Assembly: GCA_963576735.1 (NCBI GenBank)
Contig: OY755184.1
Location: 4,402,001 to 4,466,000, forward strand
DNA from: Bedellia somnulentella
Lineage: Eukaryota; Arthropoda; Insecta; Lepidoptera; Bedelliidae
DNA length: 64,000 nucleotides
Direction of reading: 5' to 3'
The notes under the pieces are model-generated. The model was given only the letters and a program-made list of their open reading frames with translations. It had not been told where the DNA came from and made no database searches. How positions within the stretch are numbered: position 1 is the first letter of the stretch; every line of letters starts with the position of its first letter. The position numbers and the translations under genes are program-made. Shown here piece after piece: positions 9,931-21,900 of this stretch.

Positions 9931-12900
9931 ATGGCCCTTTACAGGTGTGTATAAGGATATTTTTTTATATTGAGTGTTTTGGAAGAATTGAGTGGTTTTG
10001 ATGTTTTCTCCAAGCTTTCTTACTTTTACTTGATGTCGTATGTGGCGATGTGGGGATCATGAGCATTTTAAGTTTTTGGTTGACGATGGGGTTAGTAACT
10101 CATCGCCAATGATCGTTCATTTCATCATCGTTTTTTTTACGATTACTGTCTATTATGTACTCTGGCTACCCCTTTTCGGGATATCAGTAGTGGTCCTTCA
10201 TAATTGGCGGATGAATTAATGATTTAAATTTCGTAAACCTATTATGTTACTATTCTGATTTTCGAAGGGCCTTCTTACATCAGTATCACACCCATCACCA
10301 AAATCCTTTATTTTACTATCTATTCCCATGCCAACTTCCAAAAGTAGCTGATCAATTTCTTATTCTTAAGCTCTGGCTACCCTTCTAGGGATTTATAGCC
10401 GTGAGTATTTGATATTGAACAATAGGGTACCATTTTAAAGACGCCATGTGATCGGCCAGTCATCTTCTATGCTGAAAACAAACTGTGAATACAATGTATG
10501 CTCACAATAACTTTTATATCAAAACTGATTAATATGGCAGAGCAAGGAATTCCTCAGCCACTTTAGGAACTTGAGTGGGTAAAAGATGGTACAAATATTA
10601 ATTATTAATAGGTCTTTTCGATAATTAATAATTGTTAGTTGTGTAGTGTCGGCTTAGAATAGCACTACTCCATTTCTTCTGGTGGGTGTACGTAAGAGGC
10701 GACTAACAGTATTGGGGCTTTTTAATGGATTTTTGGGCGATGCAGTTGGAGACCCATCACCAACAACCTTTATTCTACCATCTTTTCCCCACTCAACTTC
10801 CAAAAGTGGCTGAGAAATTTCTAATTTCTCAGCTCTGGCTACCCCTTTAAGGGTTTAATAGCCGTGAGTATATGTATGTATGTATGTATGTATGTAATAA
10901 TTGGTTCTTGTCACTTTGCCTTTAAGGTAATTTTCAGGATTATTGCAAATCCAAAACACATATAAATATTATTTCCTATCAGAAGTAATAGGCACAGTAG
11001 ACTATTGATCGTCAAAAATGATCTTATTTTTATTTATTACAAACCTATATGCTTTATTAAAATAAACCTAATAAGCTGTCTTAGCATTACAAAGTTTGCA
11101 AATACCTCAAATACACACATCATTTTCACAAACTTTCGAAATTATAGTCCAGAAGTTTAAATTTCAAATGTGAAATCGGAATAAATTTAAGTATCGTATC
11201 AAAATATTTACTGTCCTAGTATTTACTTAGTTCCTTTCTAGCTATCGCTTGAGTCGTTCTTATATTTTTCCATTTTATTAGTTAGATTGCATTATTATGC
11301 TGTTTATATTCAAATGTTGGATACGTAATCTGTTTTGGGTACTTCTTTTGTTATATCTGGGCATTGCTAGTTACTCATGGCGATCTTGACAATTGATGCA
11401 ATATATTATAAAGCTTTCATGACATATATGCATACATATATTCACGGCCATAAATCCCAAAAAGGAGTAACTAGAGCTTTAGAGATAGAAACTCCTCAGC
11501 CACATTTGGAAGTTGATAGGGGACAAGATGGTAGAAATAAACTAAAAGCCCCATAGGTACCCTTAGTCGCCTCTTACGGCACCCGTGGGAAGAAAGGGAC
11601 ATTCTAAGTCGGCACTACACGGCAAATGTACCTATGACCTAGATATATAATCAAAAAATTATATCTCTGCCGCTCCTTCTGACATGAGGTAGTGTAACCA
11701 TGTTAATGTGTGTTAGTATGTTAATGGCACAAACGATGAATAATTTAAAGTATTCCTGGAATCAGTCAGTTTAATCGTAGCCGTCTTTAGTGTTGGTCAG
11801 TGTTTAAGTAGACTAATATTAAAGTTGTGACCGGTTTTCTTCATCCGTCGGTTGGTGTGATGGCTTTGCGTTTTCTGTTAGGCTTAGCCATGTATGTATA
11901 ACTTGTAATATATACCAATAGCTTTTACAATGCCAACTGTGGAAAAGAAATAATTAATAAAACGTTTTACCTGCTTAAAATGTGCTTACAAGGAAGGAAA
12001 CTGTTGTTTTCTTATATATATTTTTTATAAATCATTGCCATTATTTTGTCCTGTAATGGTTTTTAAAAGGGCCTGTAGTGGTTTATTATTGTGATAATAA
12101 CAGTAATAATAATAATCACTGTCCGCAAACGTTTTGCTTCATACCATCTTGAAGCGATTTGTATTCTATAGCGTGTTTTTGTATTTCATTTAAAAACCGG
12201 CTTGAATTTAGTAGAATTTGTCTTTAGAAATCTGAAAATGAATAACGATTCAAAATAAAATCACGGAAAACCATTTAATATTAGGAAAAGAACATTTAAA
12301 ATCCACCTGTGGATCTAACCGTAGAATTGTTGCCAGTCAGGGTAGAAATATTGCTTCGTTAGGTTTGAATTTTGGGTCAGGATGGAATTGTTGTGAAATA
12401 GGTGGCCCAGTTTATAAATTGGTGAGCACTGACTTTTGTCAAAAGAATTATATTTAGGAATTTAACTTATCAACTAAAGCAAAAGAGACAATCCAAAATG
12501 GTATAGTAAAATAATGAAACATAAAATTTGTACCAAATGAGAATAATAAATAAATTAATATGTCATCGCACAAGTGTGCTTGTAGGTATTTCAAATTATC
12601 AATCACGTGTCAGTCCATCAGGTTGTGATTGTAATGATGATGTTTCGATTGGATAGTAACACAGTAATAACAGACCAAGGTTAAGGATAACAGCAACGTA
12701 ATATTAATTGCTTGAAGATTGTTGCTATATGCTAGTAAACAACTTGTGACGTCAAATGATGAAGTCAATAGAACTGTTATAGGAGAGAATGTGTTAATTA
12801 GGATTCATTGAGTAAAGAAAATTTATTCGAGATCAGACTATGTTTCTTAATTAAGGTTATACGCTATAAGGTTAACCAATAAATATTATTGGTTCTGGAA

Positions 12901-15900
12901 TTGTATAATTGTATCAGTATTACTCACTTTTTCATGGCTAAAGCTAAATAAGTGCTTCTAAGCTCCAAGTTAAGATATCTTTGGGTAACAATGGCTAATA
13001 CAATAATATCTGAAATCTTTGACAAAAATTTATATTGTTTAACACACTGAACAAGTTTGCATGTTATTCAATTTGAGACACAATCCAGTTACTTGCGATG
13101 TTACATGGTGACATTGATTTCAATGATAAGACACATACAGTATAAAAGAATTTAGTTTCAGGAATAGCATAATGTGGAACCATTCGCCTCTAAAATACAC
13201 AATTAAACTAAGCAGGAAACCAATAAAATATTTGATCATGATTTTTTACCTATTATTGTAACAAGGTTAATGCCAAGCCAAACAATAGATCATTTCTATT
13301 GTTTAGGATAAAATCAAGGTATATAAGTATTGTCATTGTTTCAGAGCACTATATTGGTACCGATATTCTTGGAATACTTACTTTATTTCTTATTTAAGAC
13401 GACCTACTAAGACAGCAATGAAGTGATAAAAGTAGTAAGAGTAGTTTCGGAGTATGTCCAATTAGGACTCGGTACGGTAATTATTTATAAATACAATATT
13501 ACTGGTTTGGATTGCGATTGACCTATGCTTCGCAACATCCGATGACTTGAAATGTAAACCTTTTCTCTAGTATTGTTTTGTATGGATTCACCGCAGTCCT
13601 TAAAATTTCCAACTTAAAAAGCGTCAGACTATGAGTCTCGGATCGATATAGAATATACCCTGAGTTTCAAAGTCAGAAATGTCTCATTTACTTTTAGAAG
13701 TTGACTGAGGAAAATATTGTAAAAGGAAAGATAGGTAATGGCTCCAGCCATGTCGCCCTCGATTAAGTCGCGTCTAACAAGTCCACAAGAAAAATTCTAC
13801 TTACACTTTTCAAACTCACACAGTTTGTAGACGTAACCCGATTATATATTACAAAGACTTTTTCTTTCCAGCTTAAAGAACAACCTGCAATACGCGACCC
13901 TGAAGACCCTGTCGCTGGCGTCCATCAGCGTGATGTCGCCGCAGCAGAGCGTCCAGGAGATCTTCCGGAACGCTGACTGCGTGTGCTTCGATGTGGACTC
14001 CACCGTCATACAGGATGAGGGGATTGATGAGATCGCCAAGTACTGCGGGAAGGGGGATGAAGTTAAGAGATTGTAAGTGGTTTTGCTTTCTTGTCTTGAT
14101 GTCGACTCCACCGTCATACATACAGGTGACAATATCACGTGATGATCAGTAGTATTAGTACCTCTGCCAACCTCTACGGTTGCCAATATACGGCGAGAAT
14201 GTGCGAGTTGAGAATATTTAAATGCTTAAATAATAAAAAATAAGTTCAACAGTATTGGATCTTATTTATATATGAAATATTCTAATTCTAGATTCCAAAT
14301 ATCATCAAATTAAAAATGAACGGAAGCGCTTGAGCAATTCTTAAGTTATGGCATAGTCATAACCATACAAAAGTCTTATCAAAATCTCGTTGAATATTCT
14401 TCTAGTGACTGTATTCAAACTTGATTAGAAATAAACTCGTGTATATAATTCGCTGCAAAATCTATGCTTGGCCACTATTATAGTACCAACATAGAAAAAA
14501 TAAAATACATCACACATTAAAATGCATTTAACCTCTGCCCCCAACGGAAGCACTCGTGTTTACTAGGAACAAAAATATCACGCAACCTATTTACATTTGT
14601 ATATCAATTTTAACATAAATTTGCAGCTTTTATATAAAATCGAATCCAAATAGTGCTAGATCATCAAATTCAGCTGTTATGATATTGAGGCTTAGAAGTA
14701 TCGTTTTGTAGTACTACGCAGAAAGTCGCAGAAACGTATGCTATTTTCAACCGACTTCAATTATAGAATTTAACGGCTAGCTAGGGTTAAAGAGCTTATT
14801 CCATTACACTTTGTCGTTTCTGAATTCAGACGTCCTTCGAAGTTACTGCCGCGACGCTTGTTATTCCACTACACAAATTTGTCTACTTTTCAGAAGCCTA
14901 GCGTTCTGAACGTTATTCCACTAGTCTGAATTCAGATTCTGTGGCTCTCAGACGTCTTCATTCAGACAAATGGAATAAGCTCTTTAGATAGTGCAGATAC
15001 CATATGGCTCAATTATTCTTAGTCATGTGACAGTGTAACTGTACAAATCAGCGATGTACTGAATGTACTATCGGCCGTGCACGTGATGTTCAGAAGTATT
15101 AGCACCTCTGTTACCCTTTCGGGGATAAACGGCGCAAACAGGTTTGAGTTGAGTTCAAATCAGGGGGGGTGGTTAAACAAACAAACTGTGTGTTTTTTTA
15201 TGAATGTATGTTCAATCAAATAAATATATTGATGATTTAGTTAATATCGAATGTTCCCGTAGCGTTTGGTTTTAGTTAAAATAGCTGAATTTTCGATTTA
15301 TATTGTAAATCGTGATTCAACGAATGGAAAAAAAATGCAGACATTATTAGAAGAAGTTGTAAATTTCAAAAACAAATTAATATTAAGCTACATTCGACAG
15401 TTAATTTATAAGTATTTACCTAATTTATTTTGGATAAACATGTTTATCTGTTAATTAAGTAGGTCGCATATCCAATTCGCGAGTCATGATAATGTGCGAA
15501 TATTTCTAATTATGATACTCGTGTGTTGGTTCGATTCATTAGTTATCTGATTATTTATGTCTCTCGTAAAAATCTCGGAGCTGTGTGCAAAACTTTTCTA
15601 GATTGTGGTTCAAAACCTGCTTAGAATAGAAATATGGGTTTTGTATTTTATTTTTTCTAAATTTTAATAATTACACTGAAGAATTAAAGTGCATGTATGA
15701 ACATATTGATAAATTAGATGAACCTCGAGAGGTTTCCCATAACATAACATAAACGTTCACGCCGTTTATCCCCGAAGGGGTTGGCAGAGGTACCAATACT
15801 CCTGAACTCACGCAAGCGCCATCTAGTTTCCAGAGAAGGTACCCACGTTTTGCTTAGACAGTGTACTCACGTGATAGGGGGCAGGCCTATCGCCGTTTTG

Positions 15901-18900
15901 TACGAATACACTGTCACATGACTAAGTACAACTCAGCCATGTGGGTTTCCTCACGATGTTTTCCCTCACCGTTAGCAACCATGATAAATTAACCACACAT
16001 ATGACTTTAGAAAAGACAAATTGGTGTAGGCCCGTCCCAGGATTGGAACTCACGACCTTCTGTTTTCGGACGGGTGTTCTACCCACTGGACTATCATGTC
16101 GCATGTCGAGAGGTTTCCCAGGATCCTATAAAGTGGCGATTGATAGTTTCTGCCTACCACAACACTTTGATTTTTATTGTTTTCTATATTATTTGTATCG
16201 TAAGTGTAATTTCTATTTCAATCATAGCAAGTTGAACACTCGTCGCGGTCAATTTTTTTTAAAAAGATTTCAAAGTAAAAAGTAAAAAAAAGCAATATGT
16301 TGATTCGAAAGCGGTGCCTTCGCATTACAAGATAGAAATAATAAAGAAATGATCCAAGTTTGTTTGTAAGACCAGTATTGCAAGTATTGTGATGCAACAA
16401 CATCTGCTAAAGAAGTTTGTCCGGTTTTACAAGATCTTCCAAATTAGCCTCAATTTTTGCAAAAGGCTTTATTTCAAACTTGAATTTTCATATTTTTTGT
16501 AAGGGTCAAGAGACTTGTTTGTTTTTCTCTAAAAGCTGAGTGTATTTTAAAGGCATATTTTGATTTTAAAATATGCTTCATGCATCATGCATTACTCTGC
16601 ATGTTACCTGTAAAAGGCAAAATTTTATACTTCATTTGCTGTGTATTTTTTTTTAATATGTTACCATATTTTCCGCTTTAATAATTGTGACTAATGTAGA
16701 CAAGACACAACCAAAAATATTTTCTTTGTTTCGGCCCAAACGATATATTTAAATAAACGAGTTCATTTACTATAACCGCTATACTAGTACCGCTTTCACT
16801 ATATCTAAGTTCAGTAATCAGTCAATGAATCTGATTCAGTTAGCATCACAATGTCACCTATCACTTCACGATTGGAACACATGATATTCTGACGCTTATC
16901 TATCGAGAGTTACTAGTAGGTTACGTCTGCGATAAACTCTACAGTAGTGGACTTTTTCCACTTTGATTGGCGCGATGATCTTTGGGGTTAGCAGGGCATC
17001 TAGAATGTTTTGAAACTTTTTGTTCTAGTTAGTAACAAAAGTCAACTTCAACGAGATGGTTTAAATCTTTTTGTTCATGAAAACCTAATATGGGATTATC
17101 ACTAATAAATAAAGAATAAATAAAGGAAAGAAAAATTTCGACCTGAAATTCCCGCCTGTGTCGAAATTTTTCTTTCCTTTATTTATTCTCTATTTATTAT
17201 TCAATGAGATGGGTTTAGTCGGTATTTGTTAGTTTTTGCTTTAGATTATTATTGTCATAGAAAAAGAATTAACTGAAATCGATATTGCGTGTATCTTTAA
17301 GAGTGCTACTAGTAATAAAGATCAGGGGAGATACATCTTATAGTATTAATTTAACGCCGTATTCCGAATTATTTTTTTTCCAAATAACTCCACTGCATCC
17401 ACTCCACCCCATTTTCCAAAACACTTACACACAGAACGAACTCCAAAAACTTAATGTTGAGACCAAAAGCATTAACTTCTTTTTTTACTATATTTATTGC
17501 ACCTTAACTCAATATGAGCTAAGTTAAAACTAAAATCATTCTATTTATGTATCATTAAATCAATAATTAAAAGAGAAACAGCTACGATAGAACAAAAAAA
17601 TATATTGGGCAATATTATCCGTTTACACATTTAAGATTGTATATTAGTTATTCAAACATTCTGAGGAACAGTTTCTATGACCATTTTCCTTTATATTTTA
17701 TCAGTTCACAATCTCATACTCGTAATATTATCTTATCAGTTGGATTTTCCGTAAAAACTCATTTATTGCAAAGGGAATACGTATCCGTTTCTTAATCATC
17801 TTGCTTTATATAATTATCTTACTTTATTCTATACTTATGCAGTATCCTGATAAACTTGTATACCCCCTACGGACCATCTTCGCGATAACATTGAAACGAT
17901 ACTGCGGTATCTTAATAGCTGATAACTCATACGGCTTACACATACAACAAACATGTTATTCTATGCATAGAAACTGTAACTGATCAATTAATAACATGAT
18001 TTGCTGATAATATGACACATGTTTCTTTGTCTTCATTGTGCACATGCTCTATCGATCGATATAAGGGATTTGTGTTTTTTAAATTTTGATTGTATTAATA
18101 TTTTTCCAAAGCTCTGGCTACCCCGTTAAGGGATTTATAGCCGTGAGTATATGTATGTATGTATATATGTAACATTTTTTATTTATGCATCTTTTACTTT
18201 AGGTTATTGTCTGTAATTTAATACTATGGCTTGTGTTACACTTATGCTATAGAATAGATAGTAAATTTTGGAATAGAAATAGTGTTTCTATTCGCTTAAG
18301 TGCGATAATGAACCACCGAAGAGAAGAGTAAATGTTGGTACATACATATGCATACTTAAATAAATGTATACGATTTATAAATATCAAAATGAAGTAGCTA
18401 TTACGAAGGAGGAGAGTTAGACATATTTCAACCGCATTTGGGAGTTGAGTGAGGAACATATTACATACATACATACATATACTCACGGCTATAAATCCCT
18501 AGAGGGGTAGCCAGAGCTAAGGAATGAGAAATTCCTCAGTTACTTTTGGAAGTTGCGTGGGGAAAAGATGGTGAAATAAAGGTTGTTGGTGATGGGTCTC
18601 CAACCGCATCGCCCAAAAATCCCTTAAAAGCCCCAATACCGTTAGTCGCCTCTTACCTAAACCCACCGGAAGAAATGGGGTAGTGCTATTCTAAGCCGAC
18701 ACTACACAGCAAACATATTGTAAAAAAATATACGGTCGAATTGAGAACACTCCTTTTTTTGAAGTCGGATAATAAAGGATAGTTGTTGAATTTGGTTTCA
18801 ATTGATGACTTTGTTTAATCTCTCTTCACCTGTGTCGTGTCATTATACCTTCTGTGCAAAATTATCGCTTTCTGAGACAAAAACACAATACCTATTACAG

Positions 18901-21900
18901 AAAACGATATATTTTAAAATAATAGTTATTATTTTTAAAACAATAACATTATGGGAGCAAAAACACATCACAAATAACATAAATAATAAGATAACAAGCA
19001 TTTCCTTAGTTTAAAAATAAGACAGACATATGCGTCACTGATAGGAAAAAAATGTAAACAACTCCACTATAATTATAAAATAAGTCTCAGTAGATAATTC
19101 CCATAACAAGCATGTTTTTTGTTGTCATTAAAAAACTACGTTATTATCAGAATATTTATATAAACAGCTGAAGACACTTTTGTAGTCCCTATTTAAAAAA
19201 ATATGGAATATATGTAAATAAACGAAAACGTACCCCAAATAAGATCATAATCTTTATGTTTTAATACTACTACAAAAATATTTATCCCGAAAGTTGGAGG
19301 AAACACAGGTGAAGGCCCGACTCAGGGTACCGCCCTAACCCTTCTGCATAAAAAGCTTCTCTTAAGCTTAATCTTCCCCCTGCGATGTCAATCGTTTTTA
19401 ACACTGTTATACCAATTTTGATATTTTAAAACAAACAAAATTAAATGATGTTATATTCTATTTCAGAACGGCCGAAGCAATGGGAGGCAGCATGACGTTC
19501 CAAGAGGCGCTGAAGAAGAGGCTGGACATCATCAGGCCGAGCGTCTCGCAGCTCAGACAGTTCATAGACACCACACCTGTCAGACTTACTCCTGGTATTG
19601 CGTGAGTACACTCATTATGTTAGATACTCTTACATGTTCATTCATTGGTAAATGTAAACTGAGCTCGAGAGGTTCACCAGAATGAGAGGTTGGAAGGATA
19701 TCTGAGAAAATTTCTGAGAAGTTTTTTTTAAAATCAGCGTTCTAATCTACAAGTTTGAAGGATCCTTGTCATAACGAAACCGAAAAAGATGCGCACCCTA
19801 GCCTAATGCACGGTGCACGCCATTTGTCCCATTGCCGCTATGATTTGGACAATCCTCTCTCGCGTTCCTCACATTCACCAAATTTCTAATACATGTTTTG
19901 TTTTAATCTTCTGCCTTCGACCTTCTATTTTTCTTCCTTCTACTGTCTTTATTAAGGTTGTTAATTAATACTTATTATTTTCCAGACAATTAGTAAAGAC
20001 CTTACAAGACAGAGGGGTCCAAGTGTTCCTGGTTTCCGGTGGATTTAGATGTTTAATAGAACCTGTGGCTGACCTTCTCAATATACCTAAGACTAATGTA
20101 TACGCTAATAGACTCAAATTTTTCTTTAATGGTAAGTTTTTAATGCTTATTCTGTATATCTGTTATCATACTTATAAAACATACTTATAAAATCACGTTA
20201 TTACTTTAATAGCTAGAAAAAATATGTTATAAAGTTTTCTGAGTGCTTGGGCAGTGATAATTATAAAACTAACATTATTGAAAGCAAAAGTAATAACACT
20301 GAAATACTTAGTTTTGAATTATTTTACGTGAGACCTATGTCCAGCAGTGGACGTCTGTTGGCTGATTATAAAGTCCTTCATTTAATGTTTTAAGTCTTGA
20401 AATATTTCTGATTTAGTGGCTCATACGTAAAACTTAATCAGGATGATATTTCATTGCTCACCTTTATGCGTTTCACATACATATACTCACGCCATTATTT
20501 CCCATTGGGGTAGGCAGAGACTATTGATCGCCATTTTGTACGAATCTGGCGAACCTAGCTTCGTCTACATCCATCAATCTTTTTATACATGCTCTTTTAT
20601 TCTTCATACTTCGGACGCCTGCCTGCGTTTCTTCTTTATTAATAAGAAACAGGGATTTTCTTTATGATGTTAGCAACGAATCTATGTATGTTGCCTTGTT
20701 TGTATTTCCAATTATTATGTACGAATCATAAGCTCATTAGTTATTGACATAAACTCTATTTAGAATCAATCAAGGCGTTCGACTCCTTCATTGCTATCTA
20801 TTCAGCTTGTTAAATAATGTATTCTAACAATAATAACAGCTGCAAACAAACATCTTATAAATGTGCATAGAAATGTGATCTTATTTGCATTGAAATAAAG
20901 CGCAATATTGCATGTTTAAATATTTGCGACGTTTCCTTTATCTAAGTGACAATGACACAGAAAAAGAAGGGCGAATCATGATGTCCTTTCTACGTACTTA
21001 TATAGAAGAATTTGTAAGATACAGTCAGTTTAGGTATGCGGAAATGCAAATAAATAAAGGAAAGAAAAACTTCGACACAGGCGGGAATCGAACCCGTGAC
21101 CTCGGGTATACGCCCCCGTCGCTCTGCCAATTGAGCTACCGTGTCAATGGCTGCCAGCGCGAAATTCTTCTATCCTTTGTTTCTTTTACACTTTTTAAGT
21201 AGTGTTTGCGTTTTGCAGAGCGACGGGGGCGTATACCCGAGGTCGCGGGTTCGATTCCCGCCTGTGTCGAAATTTTTCTTTCCTTTATTTATTCTTTATT
21301 TATTAGTAATAATCCCCACATGAGGTTTTCATGAACAAAAACATCCAAATTATGAGGAAATGCGGTTAGTAATATAATTATGATTTGATAAGATGTGTGT
21401 CGGGGCTGAATAGCACTATCCTATATTATAGACTAAGGGATTTGGAGAATTTCAGCGGTTGTTTAAATTACATAATCTTAAGAAATGAGAACATTCAATA
21501 AAATATTCAATTTGTTCCCCATATATTCCCTATTTCTGTGTTGAATACATGCAATAACCTAACTCTGAAGTTATTTTTTAATTTAACTTGTCATGGTTCC
21601 ATTATATTTAAGTTTTATAGAAATTCCATACGTAACTGTATCATGAGAAATCAAAGAATAATTATATCATAAATTAATGAAGCAATTATAATGCCATTAA
21701 TTATAAACGAGCGTCTCGTGTCCGTATCATAATCGGTGTAGTCATTGTTATATAATGAAGACGACGATAGACAAGTTCCGTGACACATACATACATATAT
21801 TCACGGCCATAAATCCCTAAAAGGGGTAACCAGAGCTTCAGAGCTAGGAACTCCTCAGCCACATTTGGAAGTTGATAGGGGAGAAGATGGTAGAAATAAA

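Noticed and set aside
13842..14186. Minus-strand ORFs opposite PSPH exon 2 with a repeated CMTVESTS peptide
   Set aside because: Antisense shadow of exon 2 and of its 23-bp intronic duplicate.
21074..21145. Functional tRNA gene
   Set aside because: Good acceptor, D and T arms, but the anticodon stem does not form properly and the sequence is embedded in a dispersed retroposon with related copies elsewhere.
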